Under the pieces are notes generated by a model. The model did no database searches. It was given only the letters and a program-made list of their open reading frames with translations, and was not told the DNA's origin. The translations under genes were made by a program, and so were the position numbers. DNA of 64,000 nt from Lineus longissimus (Eukaryota > Nemertea > Pilidiophora > Heteronemertea > Lineidae). Location of the stretch: positions 10,914,001 to 10,978,000 of the forward strand of contig NC_088321.1 of NCBI RefSeq assembly GCF_910592395.1. The letters run 5' to 3'. Positions 13,801-28,800 of the stretch are shown here, one piece after another; positions within the stretch are counted from its first letter, which is position 1; the number at the start of each line of letters is the position of its first letter.

Positions 13801-16800
13801 ATAGGCCTTCGCGGGTTGTCATCTTCGCGACTTGACCTAAAGATCACCAAATTCGCGGTATCAAAACACATGCATACTTACAAAGTAGAGAATACAAGTT
13901 GCAAAAAAACATTCCCAGAAATACCCGAGCAGGAGTTTGAAGACACCGAAACATGTCACCACCGCACACCGGCCTTCCCTGATCGAGAAAAAAAGAAAGA
14001 TATTTTACTCAAACCAGCATTCAATCCCATAGGCGGCGCTCCATGCAAGCGACGTAAACATTGGAACAAGGTCATACATGTACCACAAATGACATTATAT
14101 CGTCGTTGTTTCACGTCATTCGTTCTTTTTTTAGAACAAGGAACATGAAATTATAATGGTTCAAGCGCTGGAATGCATCCCCACGGAAGCCACTAGCTTG
14201 CCACCTTGCCAAAGATTGCATGCTTTGCCGCAAACGTTTTATTCCGACGTCAATGCGGAATAGTCCCGGACGGCACATGTAGTGCCTTCTAATTTAGCTA
14301 CTAAAGATGCCCTCAACCCTTTTCGCTCTTCCTATATATTTGCCTGTTTGTGTTATGAGTTCGCCGTGCCCGACACCAGCCCTGATATCCTCCATATCAT
14401 TGCAATACAATATTTTTTGGCGATCTCCATGGCCTCCATCTATAGTCATTGGGCGAACATGAGAACCACAACCAAAAGTCCCAGTGATCGCTACAAGGTA
14501 TAAAATGCGGGGTGATATGTATTGAAACTCTTCCAAAACCACAGCATTACCACTTTGCTCAGTTTCAGACTCCTAGGTTTTTTATGTTTGGATGTTACTC
14601 CTGGTTGACGACTTTTGACAACCGCACGAGATTTAAATTTGATCACAGTATAAAAACAAAAAAGAACTGCTTAGGGTGTTCTTGAAGGCCTCGAAAGATG
14701 TCGGTTGTGCGCTGCGGCCTCCGAGACTGATGTCGAGAACCTCAACTTTATCAGTCAGCTTCATAAAGTTCGTTTTACAAGAGAAATTGTGATCATAAAA
14801 TTAATTGCTAAAATACAATGCGAAAACGGTCTTTAAAGCTGCTATATGATGCCACTGGTCATGTTACAAAAACAATGATTTTGCACAAGAAATGGTACAA
14901 CAGGTCTTACCTTATAAGTCTCTGCACACACTCAATGTTTGGCTCTTTCGAGGTGAAGGGCGATGCGACACTCGCCTCTGCAACACTGAGGGAGATACCA
15001 GCGTGAGCGCACTTTAAGGCGCCGCAGTCGTTTGCGCCATCTCCGCACATACCTACAGTATAACTGAGAGGACAACAAAGAATTCTTAGCTGCTTAGCAT
15101 GTCTCCGAGTTCAAGCATGAATGATCGACGACACAGGCAATCGTGTTGAAAAAAATTGATTTTATGATATTTACTACAATATGTTTGTTCTTCTTCTGGT
15201 TCATCAGTTAACTACTTTTCTGAAAGTGTTTGATGCTTTTCAATTTTGTTTCAGCACTTCTATACTTGCTAATACTATGTAACTGCAAAAATGATCACGC
15301 TTGTGGTTTTTATACATACTTGATTATAAAATAGGCTCACCGATCTAACACCATTTCTGAATATATGCAAGCCTTAAGGTCGATCTCACGCGTGGCGCAA
15401 AACTCCCCAACTTTAACTCGTGATAATTCATTGATAACGATGATTCAAACAAATATTATTGGACGGTACGTTACGTATGAAGCATCCAAGTGAACTTTTA
15501 CCAAGGCCTAAATAACTGGATCGTATTTCTGGATTTCCCAGGAAAATGGCTTTTTGGGGAAGGTCAAAAAAGTGTGAGCCAATCAGTAAGAAGGGACCGT
15601 GGCCTGTTCAATGCATATCATACTAGAGGCGGTCATGCCTCGAAGAAATGAACCGATCCTAGAGTATAGACACTTACTCAAGCTTTTGTAACTCTTCGAT
15701 AAGGTGTACCTTCTGCTCAGGGAGCATCCTCGCAAATATGGTCCCTTGCTGAACGATCTGAAACCAAGTATTGATTAGAGATTAATCCATACTTACTGAA
15801 ACCAAATTAAGAAAATAATAAATGTACATTGTATTAAATGGCCAACTTGGGCATAGAATAAGTTGTTTTTTTGTCGACAAAAACGGCTTCCAGTAGAACC
15901 GCAACTTCTCCATACAGGATTAAGGAAAACTCTTTGAACTGCAATAAACAATGCCCTAGAACGGGGTGTGACCTTATATAGGCCTGCCTGAAATTCGCAA
16001 GCCATGCCCAAAACTTCCTTCCAACACAGGCGAAAATCGATATCAGAGAACGGCATCAGTGTAATACTACCAGTGGCGGCACATGGTGTCAAGTTGGCAA
16101 ATTATCCTCCTGACCAGGTACATCCCACGCCCAAGTTGTTTCTTTCAAGGGAGACTTTGAGCAGGAGCCAAGTGGGCCAGATTTACTCGACTTTTTCATA
16201 TTTGTATCAGGAATATTTTCATCAACAAAGCGATCATGTTACAACAAGCAAAGATATATTTCATTATAGAATGAGGAAAAACAGCAATATTGAAATAAAT
16301 ATTAAATACGTATTTAAGCAATTTAAATCTTCTAAATTCGATGACAATTTTTTTTTCATTTAAAAGAACGGCCTAGGGCTTTTAGAAATGACCTTGTTCG
16401 GGATTGGTATATTGTTTTACAGGCATGCGTTATGACTTTGACGATTTTGGTTGGCCCGATTGGCCCCAACACAATTGGACAAACTTCTTTTTCCATCTCT
16501 GGTGCCAATTTTTGAAAACAATTTCTAATTGTAACTTTTATTAGCATTTTCTATCATCGGACTATTGATTAACACACTGTACTACTACTACCTTTATAAG
16601 CAAATTAGGGTCGTGGGTTCGAATCCATTCAAAAGTTGCTCCATCTAGAGCAAAATGGAACTTCACGCGCTGGCTGTAATTGCCTTGGCTGCAGGCTTCA
16701 AAATCATATTCCTGCAATCCGTTACAATTCTCTATAATTTTGAATGAATATGACTTGATCCACGGTTCTGCTATCTTGTATGTTATGGTGACGTCATCAT

Positions 16801-19800
16801 CGTTGTCATGGAGATTGTCGGCACTCACTCGGATGACCTCATCATCGTCATTTATCATCCGGCAGTCGCGGCCAATCTTTATTGCAGTTAGAATGTTGTC
16901 TCCGGTAACCATGACAGTCCTAATATTAGCATTATGTAACACCCTCAGCGCCGCCTCGGTCTGTGGTTTAAGCGCGTTTTCCATTACCAGCAATCCGAGA
17001 AAGGTAAGGTCAGCCTCAAGGTCGTTTCTATGGATCGTCTGAACGGTTTCCTTGGTAACGGACTTCGGCAATGGTCGGTAGGCCATGGCAATCACTCGAA
17101 ATCCGTCGCTCGTGTAGTTGCTAAGGACCTCGTTGAAGTCTGACGGAACTTAAAGATTTAAAGGAAATAAATGTCTTCAATACAAAGACAGCTGATAGCT
17201 CAGAACATTTTTAAATCAATGCCTTTCTGAATATAATATGTTCAAAAAGGCGATATTCGTGATAAACAATCAGTGAATTATAAAAAATGTGGCTCTTTCG
17301 AGAAAATTTTTTTTTGTTCGAAAAAGAACTTTTTGACGTCAAATTGAGACAAGACCACAATTGATTTTTTAAGCCTTTTAGCAGTTAAATTGTCAATGTT
17401 TGACCGCGACGCATCAAAGAACGCGTCAAGTAGTGAAACTGAAATTCGGATATGATATACGGGTTAGTCTTGCGAGTAACTGGTGCGATGGAAATTGGTG
17501 ATTGACCACGGAAATTTTTTTATAATCGACAAATTAGACAGACTTTGATATTTCCACTGTTTTCAGCCAACTGGCAGAAAAAACTCAAAACACGCCCCCT
17601 ATTACCCAATTAGTAAAATTCGAAATTAATTTTTTCATAAAATAATTTCTTTATATCTGTAGACTTGCCACAGCAAATATTTTTTCAATACCTCTCCAAA
17701 TATGTACTTGAGAGTAAAAAACATGCACTCGTCTAATTGATAGGCCTCGACCCTCCAACCTATGAATATTCATTAGTGGTCTTGTCTCAATTACGATACG
17801 AGGGCTGATCAAAAACTTTCGAGCCTTTTTGCTGACGAGGCAAAACCGGATTTTGCATTATGAAATCCGAGGACATTGTTTATAGAACTCTTTGGCAGCT
17901 TTCAGATACATTTCAGGGTCTTATCGCTACTCGTGAACCCTTGGGTGGCAATTGAACTGGGACCAAAACTAGGCTGACGTGAATTTTAGTCAGCATTTTG
18001 CTTTTTCGATAACATACATGCTGTGCAATTTGCGAGAATTCTAGAGTAACAATCAAATTTCCTAAACATACCAGAGCACACTTCTAAAAATTACAGAAAT
18101 ATTGCAATATTCGAAAGTGGTCAACAAGGATTGCTCGTTTGTACACGCCTCCCGTTTGCGACCGAAGACTCTTCAACTGGATTTCACCGTGTTTACAATT
18201 AGCATGAAACATGAGACATTTATGATAACTGGGAATCAATAAATTGTTGAAACCATCGATGTTTCATTACAATTGTAAAGACTGACGATCAGACTTAACG
18301 ACATTGCGAACGTGTCATCAATATTGTATTCTATAATAATGGTACATCTGGTTAGCCCACGTAATGCAACCCTTGGCTTTTGAAAAGTTATCGAATCGAT
18401 CAATAAGGCTTTTTTGCATGCTCGACATCATGATAAAAACAGCAATCTGTACTGAGCTTCAGTTCACGTAATTGTTGGAGTATGAAGGTAATTATACACA
18501 GATTTGCGCATGAAAGTTGGAGTAAAAGTGTAAAGTTGCGTGGCTTCAGTGTTATGATATTCATAAGTACAGTCTAGCTCATGTTAATATCAACACCTGC
18601 TTCATACGATACATGTATTACGCCAACTAATGAACCAAATTCAATGCGGTTTTTAGCGTATTGTCAGAAATTTTGTTTTCTAATCATACATTATAGCAGG
18701 AATGTGATTGCATAAGGTTTTCATCATGTAATCGGCCATTTAAAAAACCTTCACAAAAACCTTTTTTATTTCGAATTTTTTGAAGCCATTTTCTTTTGAA
18801 TGAAAAAACACAAAGGTCTAAGAATCTTTGTATTTAGTTCATTAAAATCAGCCAATCAGAACTCTAGATATGGCAATTCTAAAAGAGCGCACTTAGATCA
18901 AAACAGTAGGCGTGAATAGGTGTGTTCTATTGTTGGAATGGCAAACCATTGCGTTGTTTACACAATGCGTCCCATAAAATTGAATTTATTTTGTTATATC
19001 TCCACTATCGCTTGTTCGATTTTGATGTAATAAAAACTAAATATCTTAGAACTGTGTGCTCTGTCACTTTAGGGAGACTGCTTTCAAAAAAAGTTAGAAA
19101 TAAAAAGTTTTTTGTAATGGTTTTTTAAATGACCGATTACATAATGAAAAACGTGTGTCATTACATTTCTGTCATAGTGGATAATTAGAAAACATAATTT
19201 CTAACAAATTGCTGAACACCGCATTGCATTCCGTGCATTGGTGTGGGAGACATCGTTTGAAGTAGGTGTTGATATCAATATGAGATATACTGTACCTGAT
19301 TGACATGCATTGGATGTGCGGCTCAGGCACGTGCAATGGACGTCCCTGCTCCAGGACATAGGCCTACACCGGATGTCCATATAACATGAGTAGGCTACAT
19401 ACATGATGAAACACATACGGTGGATGAGTGGCACAATGCCCGACGGCATGTATAGGTTATCACTGTTCTTTATAGTTTCGTCACTTCCTACATGTAAGTC
19501 GAAGCCTGCCAAGTTAACATGAATTTTACCAAAATATTGGAATTGGTTTCCATGGCAACAGACTGAGGGTAATAGGTGGAAGATTCTTGAAATATCCGAC
19601 CAGCACCCATGATGCATGAAATCTCTGTAACCTCTTACCGGTGTTAGGCCTACACATTCCGGCAATCTTCTCCGGGGACCCCTTGGTAAACACGATGTAA
19701 CCCCCGTCGCCACCGTCGAGGTATTGCGCAATAACGCTCATGCGTTGTAAAGACGAGGAGAAGGGCAGCTGACGGACTATTCCAACTCGAGGGCCATCCT

Positions 19801-22800
19801 GAAAAATACCCTAATATCATTAGTCCCCGCGTGGTGGCGCTGAACTTGCTACGGAATAGCAAAAGTCCGCAAAAAGTCAGAACAACATCCAACAAAAGAG
19901 ATTACGTCGAGTCCATTATTACTCAAGGATTGAAGGATCAAAAACTGCTCTCAAAGCGAACTTCGTACGAGTAATACAGTGCCATCAAATCATACGCGAG
20001 TTTCTGATTGGAACCCAGGGCCTACTCGCGTGTTCGTCAGGCCGTATCTCGCTGACTGATCTGCGCAGGACTTATGAAGAGGAAACGAGAATGTTCATTT
20101 TCACCGCCAGAGAAAACGTAAAAAGTAGGCAAACATTGATCGTGCGAAATCCCCTTTAATGGAGTCAAATCTGTGCTGTGAAGGAATTTATCAGTGCTCA
20201 AAACAGTTCGGGAAATACTTGTAAAAAACGGATCGGCCACTGCGATGACTCACCTTTGATGTTTTTGCCGGACTGACGGACACGATGACATCATCAGACA
20301 CAAGTGCATCATCTTCGAATTCCTGTTTCAAAATAGGAAAAGGTAACCAGACTCATTAACACGTTCGGCTCACGGCCTACACTCGTGGTGTGGCAATGGA
20401 GCAAAACGCAAAACATGGCAAACGTGGCAAATGGCAGTGCGCTAAAACAAATTGGGCGGCAGTGAACATGTTTTTTAAAGTGGATCTACATTAGGCAGAT
20501 TCCGCATTTGGTACAAACGACGAAGTAAGAAGTTATGTGGTGACATTGCGTCATGCGAGAAGTCATTTACGTGACAATCGTAAATTTTTATACCTAGTAG
20601 CACGAGGAATGAGGCAGATTTAAAAACTCGCCAAAATATCGGCAAATCCGAAAAATGCTTTGACGTCGCAACTCACCCAGCCAATCGCCTCAAACATTTT
20701 CAGATCAAGCGGATAACCAGCTAGCTTTCCATCAAACTTCGCGAGGGAATGGCACGTTGCCATAGCTACCAGAAGTGGTTCATGCAGCAACTGTCTGCCG
20801 TCTTTTAGGACTAGGGAGAACTTCTTTTTATACGCTCGCCGGATGCCCCAGAGGTCAAGGCCATCGTTGGTCAGTGTCCCCGTCTGAAAAAACACGTGGA
20901 GCCAAAAAACGTTATCAGACATATACCCTAAATGTCAAGAAGAACTGAATTTGTATATAAATTGGCGATTGGTTATTCACATTTGTATGGGGGAAGTCAC
21001 ACTTGCTTTAAGCTGCACCGATTGTTTTTTGAAGGGAAATAATCTCTTTCTTCATTTTATTTGAGTAGAAATATGGGATTATCATCTCAAACTGGTTGTT
21101 TCAGCTTTCATTGCCTTTTGTCTAAATCGATAACTTTAACTGGTGGTTATGTACTTCATTGAGAATAAGACTATGGACCATCAAAAAAGCTGAAATTCAT
21201 GACAATTCTTTTGGTGGAAAGAAACAATGCTCTTATCATGATGAATGAGGGGTTAACATCACATTATCATTAAGTTCCAACAAAAATATTTGCTGGACAT
21301 GCCGACTTTAATCACGAGAATATCCAAGTGCAAGTGATGTTGTTTTAGTTCAATACTGCACTCCAAGGTGGCCAAATATGCAATAGTCCGTCCTGCCGTC
21401 TGGGAGGCAAGTGTGAAACTAACTTATTGCTCACAGCTAGTTATACAGTTACATAAGAGCAGTTGAAATCTGGTATAGGAGCAGCCAACTGTTTTTGCGG
21501 GGACCTTTGTTCTCTGTCCAGTAAGCACCTACTTATTAAGATAACAGCATATTTATTCTGCCCCCAAAATGTTGTCACCAATTCAAAAACTAAGCTCAAA
21601 AACTATAATTGGATTAGGTTCACAGCAATGATAACAGAAATCTCCGATCTTAAAAGATACAGCCATGCAGCTCCTAGCTTGGTCAAAAGACTTATCACGT
21701 TTTAAACACTTTTCTGATACGCCCCGACATACCTTGTCAAAACAAACCAAATCCAACGTCCCCGCAATGTTGATATATTTTGAATTCAAGCAAAATATTT
21801 TATTCCTTTTTAACCTGCCCTGAGCGTAAACGTTCCCGAGAGTCATCACGGCCGGAAGTGACGGAGGGACGGTGAAGGTCAAGATGTCAAGAACATTGAT
21901 GATAACATTAAATACGGTCACCTGAAACGGAAGTTAGTTGAATATTAGTCAGCTTTATTCCTCAACTTTGCATTTTAGATTAGTTCGTCACTGCCAAGGA
22001 TGAAGTTTTGCTCACCTGACCTGATATGCTGCATCGTCATTGCCCAATTCTCCCGTGACTTTGAATCAGCGTCACGACCGGCGGAAGTTGGAAACTGCTG
22101 CCTGCGCATGCGCATGCGGGTGCAATCGGATACAAAATCTGGCCATATCTGGGAGCTAGCTGATTCAAAGTCATCAAAGGAGAATTGAAGGTACTTTCGG
22201 TCACCGACAGTTTGTGACTGAAGTGTGAATTCGCCCTTGAGTGCTAGTTTTGAGTAGGAATGTGATTACCGAGTTCCAGTGTCACGTTTTAGGTTGTTCC
22301 CCATAAATATCAGTGTTTCCAAACAACAGACAGCCAGGGTTTTCAATGGGGGTGAGGGGGCGTGTCAATCTGCCTTTGAGTGTTCTAAAAGTGTGTGCGT
22401 GGGGGGGGGGGGGGGCAACACTCAGAAGCGAAATCCTTCAAAACAGTCACTCCGGAAAATCGAAAAATTGCTCCCGTTTCCGTATCCGAATCGATTTACT
22501 TATATTCTGCGTACTTTACAAATTCCAGTATATCATGCGTAAGTCGATTACGTATACATACACGTCATCAAGGAGAAGTTCTCCTTTTATTTGGCGAGTT
22601 ATACAGCCATTCACTCCGATTTCTATGTTATCAACTCCTGGATAGCAATTTTTGGACAAACAAGTCACGTGATGGCAACTGCTAGTGTCATATTAGCATC
22701 GAATAGTGACGTGATGATTGTGACAAACTGCCTCCCTATGACCAAGCATGTATAAATACCTTTATACATACTTGCTATCACCAATCACCTCAGCGGATCA

Positions 22801-25800
22801 TCGATCGGAAACATGCGTAAGGAGGAGTCGTGTTGTAGGCCCTGTTTGCAAGAGGATGGCGAAGGAGCAGTAATTTCAACAACAAAGAAGTTAACCCCAC
22901 GGCACAGTTGTGTCCCCATAGCAACGATGACAACATTCAAAATCTCAATGACAACCCTGAACATACCGGAACTCACCTCATTAGCTGACATACGCACTCC
23001 TGTATAAATCATTCCAATCACCCCCAAGGACAATGATATCACCATGATCTTCATGCCGTCTGCATACATCTTCATATCCACTGGCTTTGGGAAGAGGATA
23101 CTTCGGACCAATTCCCCCTTCGCCGTGGAGAACCCCGTCCCGACGACCACGGCTTTGGCATCCTCGTTGCCATGGCTATGGGTCTGAATGACTTTGGTGC
23201 CGCAGAATAACGTGTGTCGCTTGTGGGTATCGGCAGAGTAGATGTCTTGTACGGTTGGAAGAGGGGTTTTGGTGATTGGGATGCTCTCCCCTGAAATACA
23301 GTAAAAATGTGACACAATCTGCTGCCATCATGTGAACTGTTATTGCTAAAGGAACTGTCATGTGACGACAACAAACAACAGCTAGTCACATGACAGCAAC
23401 ATGCCCCGTGTCCATAACTAGGCACATGTCGTCAATGCAGGACTTTAACGAACCTCGTTACCCAGGGGTCATTGCGGGCTCCTATCGTCACTTGCACTGC
23501 GCATATTCATGGCATATTGAATCGGCGAAAAGGGTGACTTATCAGTCTACATAACCATTTACCCTATGATGCGATCACAAATCAATTGACGGCATATTAG
23601 AACTTCATGGACACGGATAATATATGAGCTGATGCGGATATAAAAAATGAATCGCCTCTACAAGAAAATTGCGTCATTTAGTTGGGCCGTGCGGGCACTC
23701 CGCGCAAAATAGAACCGAAGAAGCACGTGTTACAAATCCCAATCGCGCGAGCACCGAAAACATATTATTATTTCAAAATCCGTTTTGATAATTTGTTTTC
23801 ATATTTAAGTGTAAGGCTTGTTTATCTGTATTCATCCTGAGATAATTGGTCAATTTTACAATTATTTGGTCGGTTACAAACGGTTTTTGGTCATGTCATT
23901 GTCGTCAATTATTGAGCAGACGGCTATCTCCAGCTCCAAAAGCAATGCACACGGTATCGGCACTGATCCTCTCCCAAGACAAGCTGATCATTTTCACGAC
24001 CTCTCGAAGTTCGATTTGGGGACTTATTTCTAGCTTTAAAACTTAAAGACGATAAAAGAAAAAAATAATGCAAAGAAGCTTTCTTTTACCGTCTTAACTC
24101 TCTCATCAGCGGCCATTACTCCAGAAAAACGTTTTCGTATTGAGTGTGTAATAAACACATAACGATTAAACCATAACATCGGTTGATAAAAAACATATTT
24201 TAAAGCCAAATCGATAGACGGAAAATTGGTTAAAATCTCAAGTGACTTTGGAGGCCGTTTCGAAACCAACTTGATTTCGAAGACAGCTCGTTTCAGACTA
24301 TCTAAAAATAGGTAAGGAGATTAGATCCTTGCGAAAACATGTTATTGCATGTTACATGTGTAAACCGCTGACAACAACGGCGCCATTTTGTGCAAAATGG
24401 CGCACGATAATTTCATATTCACAAATACTTCACATGAAACAAGTCATCAAAATACTGATCGGTCTAACGCTTCACACAAGTCTCAGTCAATTGTCGGTAC
24501 TATTGAGTCATCATTATCCTGCTTCTATTGCGCGAGAATAGTTAGACCAATTATAATCAAATTACGTCGATAATCCATGTCGAAGAGTAATCAATGCCCC
24601 ACCTCGAACCCGCTAGAATTGATGAGCAAGTAAAGCAAAACGTGTATGGAAAAGGAGAAACCTGTAAATATGAAACGACCAATTCTATAGCGGTACGACC
24701 CTTGTTACAACTGGTGGTGCAGTAAAATAGAGGTGCAGTAAATACACAATGCCGTAGTGCCGTTACTATGCAAACTCGGTATATATGATATCTGCACAAC
24801 GGCATTGTAGACATTTTTATTCCAAATTCGAAAATAAAGTTCAAATATTTTGCGGATGGCGTTCAGAAAAAGGTTTTATTGAGCAATGGTTAAGACGTCA
24901 GCCACAAGCATATCGTGCGTTTGAAACCTGCCGCTGACACACCATTTGTGATCTTGGGCAAGTCACTTTCGTTTTCTTGCTACGTCCTTGAATGTGACGA
25001 AAAAGTGAGACCCTTCCAGGCCTGTCTGGTGTCTACGTCAAGATAAGAAAATATCCTAACAAGTGTAAAACAAAGGAAGCATGCGATTTACCTCACCTCC
25101 CTTGTCCTCCGTGGCCAAATGCAGGAGACCCTAAAGGTTCTTATTACCTTCCTGATTTATCTCAACCAAATCCTACCTGTCAGCATACTTTCGTCAACAA
25201 CGCAACTTCCGGTCAGAAGTACGGCATCGCATTCCATTATCGTCCTCGTGGACGGGATGATGATGACGTCACCTGGGACCAGATGCTCTGATGATGTTAA
25301 CTCTGGTGTGTTATTTCTGCATACGGTTACTGGTCTTTTGGATACCATCATTGTTCTGAGGGCAAAGGTTTGCTGCAAAGGAGAGGATTGTGAAATCCAG
25401 AATGTAACCTCCCCGGTACCACAGTCTTGGTTTAATCTGAGGTTAGGGGTGGCAAAAACCGTTTTATAGTTTAAAATAGCTAGACTGAGCCGATGTTTAG
25501 TTTCGGGTGAATCACCGCTAGGTGGTCGAATTGAGCTGATATGGACCTTGGGATGTGGACTATGAACTTGGAATATGCGGCACTGCAGAATCTGTAATTT
25601 TCCTTTACCTTACCTTTCTCGTTTGATAGACGTTAATCCCAATGGCTAGAGCTGACATGAAGATAAGAGCCACGGAGTAGAGGATGTACTGCTGAGCCAA
25701 CCAGACTGCCACGCTGTAGATTTGGAAGATATAGTAAGGATTCATAGACTGAAATAAAAACAGGCAAATTACTACTATGCGTGAAAAAATCATGTTCATT

Positions 25801-28800
25801 TTAAAATTCTTAATCAATGAAATATTACTTCAAGCATATTTCTTGTATTCGCAGCGAAGATACAAAAACGTGTTTGGGGCGAGCTTTGTTAAATACTTGA
25901 AACGGAACACCACGTCAAATGCCGTGGTGGTAGATGATGGCTTCTGAGCAAGCCACCCTGGCACACTATAGACTTGGAAAATATAGTAAAGATTCACGGA
26001 CTTAAAGAAAAACATGGAGGATAACCTCTCTTTTGAAGACACTAGTTTAGGTCCCAATTTTTTTGTTTCCAATCAATTTGACATCTCTATTAATCAGAAC
26101 ACCTCTCTAATAAGGACAGCGCTAGTCAATCCCGAAGTTGTCCTTGATAGAGAGGTTCTACTTTACATCATTTTCTGTGGGAAATCACCAAAATCAGAGC
26201 GCCATTGCTTTACGAAATTGAGCCAAGGTGAGCAAGCAGATAGAGATGTGTATGGAGAAGAAGGAGGATGGAATTGTTTTTGCATCAATGCATTCGAGAC
26301 GGTTCTTTACCTCATGTAGTACCATATACCACACTGGCTTCACCTCGATGTTGATGAGATTCTCACCGTAGAGGACTCTCCTGTTATCTGCCTCATTGGC
26401 GTCCAGGCCGGCAGATTGCAGATAGAGAGATTGGCACGTAGTATCTGGCTGGAGTGGTCTGAAAAAGAGGACAGTAATAAGGAAGGGATTATGATTGCTT
26501 AAACGATTTAATTACTAGCGTTCGAGTATAAGATTAGCATTTTCTTCTCTAGATTCTTTGACACCAATCAAAAGAAGGCTTATTATTTTGAATAAATTAG
26601 CCGCAGGGCTTGCAATAATTTATCTACAGGCATTTCATTTAATTTCAGCGTTGATGCATGGAGAACCAAGCGATTTCCATGTTTATATTGGCTCGGCAAC
26701 AATTGTAATAGGCTCCCGGCCCATCCACGTGCAATATTATTATGCCAATAATATTGACTCAATAATATTGAAAAATGTTTTGGGCACAAACGATTCCATA
26801 GTATTGTGCAATATTTGGGGTCATTTGCTCGGAAGACGCCGTCTTAAGCACATGCCACGGAAATCGACAGTGACACAGCATTATCTCTAGCTATTGTGTT
26901 TGCATTGGAGAAAAAGAAGAAGAAAAGGAAAACTCCGCGACTCTGGATGAAAAATTGGTTAGCACGACGACAAGACTTTACCCACGAAAGGCTGCTAGTC
27001 GAATTGCGAGAAAACGAACCGCAGGATTTAAAGAACTTCCTCCGAATGGATGCCGCTACATATGACGAACTGCTTACGATGGTTACGCCCATTATACAAA
27101 AAGAGGACACCATTATGCGTGAAGCTATTCCCGCAAGTCAACGCCTATCAGTCACCTTACGATACTTAGCCACTGGCAACACATTTGAAGATATGAAGTT
27201 CAGTAGTGCCATATCACCACAATCAATTGGAAAAATTGTGATGGAAACTTGTGAGGCTATTGTATCCTGCTTGAAGAATTACATACACGTAAGTATGATA
27301 TTATCATTATGTCAGTATTTGCAGCGTAAAGAAAGTGACGGTAAACTCGAAATAGATATAGGGGCTAGTATTTTAATCTTATACTCTTATTCCTTATGAT
27401 TTGAGAATACAATTGAACACAATGGATACATTGGGTTATACGAGCTGCTATGGCTGGAAATTTGCAAAATAATGGCCAAGAGGCGACTGAGAAATATTCA
27501 CTCCATCTGGCTCATCAATGACCTGGCACTGGAAACTTCCCGATTTATCCAGACCTTGCGGTGCAACAGAATTACCGCCTACAATATTGGATGGAGTTCC
27601 GGGTCTGCTGCTGGAGGAACTGTATGGGGTACTGGGTCGACTGTTAGCCAAACCGTAAGAAGAGCTTGGTATACTATTGGGGGTGTTTATGCCTGCTGGT
27701 ACAGAGTGATATGGAGTTTGTCTATCAAGGGATGCATTTATTTGTACAGAATATCGATTAAAGGCCATATATCAAGGTTTTTTGCCATTTTCTGCTGTAA
27801 GACGATTTCAAAAGTGTACCTAACACTTTATTCAATACAGAAAACCAAATGCAATTAGCTCCATCCATTTTGAAGATATAGCCAATTATGTGTTTGACAA
27901 CTTGATTACCTAATCAGGCTAGCAACTGGCTTGTTAGAGCCAGGCGGCGGGTTCAGCAAAAGTTGTGATGTAGATCAGGTTATCTGTACATGTCATGCAA
28001 TCATAAAAGCAGGAGGGCCTTAATTAATTATGCACACCTGGAAGTAATGTGTTTCATTCACTATGGTGTATTGTGTGGCTCCGAATTGTGTCAAGGATAG
28101 CACAAAGAACAATCGAATGACGGATGGGACCCATTTTCATGAATTTCCAAAGCCAGTTGAACGAGAGAGGAGGAAGCTGTGGATTCGGAAGTGCAAACGT
28201 TTGGAGTGTTGGAAGCCTGTGCCTTCGGCCAAACTTGGCAGTGATCACTTTATCGATACGGATTATCACATGAAGCCGGATATCTGCATCCAACTGAATA
28301 TTAAATGCCACTTGTTAAAAACAGCTGTTCCAACCATGTCAATTGCATTTAATGCCCGAGGCTGCTGAGGTCGGTTGTTATACATAATGTGTAGGCCCTA
28401 TTGGGGCCTGTGATACCGCATAGTGTCTTCTTGTGTTCCAGCCATAGCAAGGTGACAGCGACACAGGTCAGTGTCAGTGACAGCCACTGTCAATGACAGA
28501 TTATTGTCATCTGACATCTAGGCCTATCTGACGTTGCACGGCATTATATCGTCACGTCAAGATGATTGTGCATAATACCGTCACTTTTCAATAGTAGTTC
28601 AGCGTCATGACATAACTGGCGATACAACACAGACGAGGCGAAACAATATTGTGCAACATTAGTCTGTTCAAAAATAATACATGTTATGCATCTGCAACCG
28701 TCTATCAATGTCTTCTTTGCTATATCGGCAGGTCTGCCATGCAAATTGATTAACCACAAATTCTAATCACTTTCGTCCGAATGATCACTCTCATTATGAT

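Noticed and set aside
17820-18000. Second mariner element from a terminal-repeat-like sequence
   Set aside because: Only one end is seen, with no partner inverted end or transposase remnant nearby.
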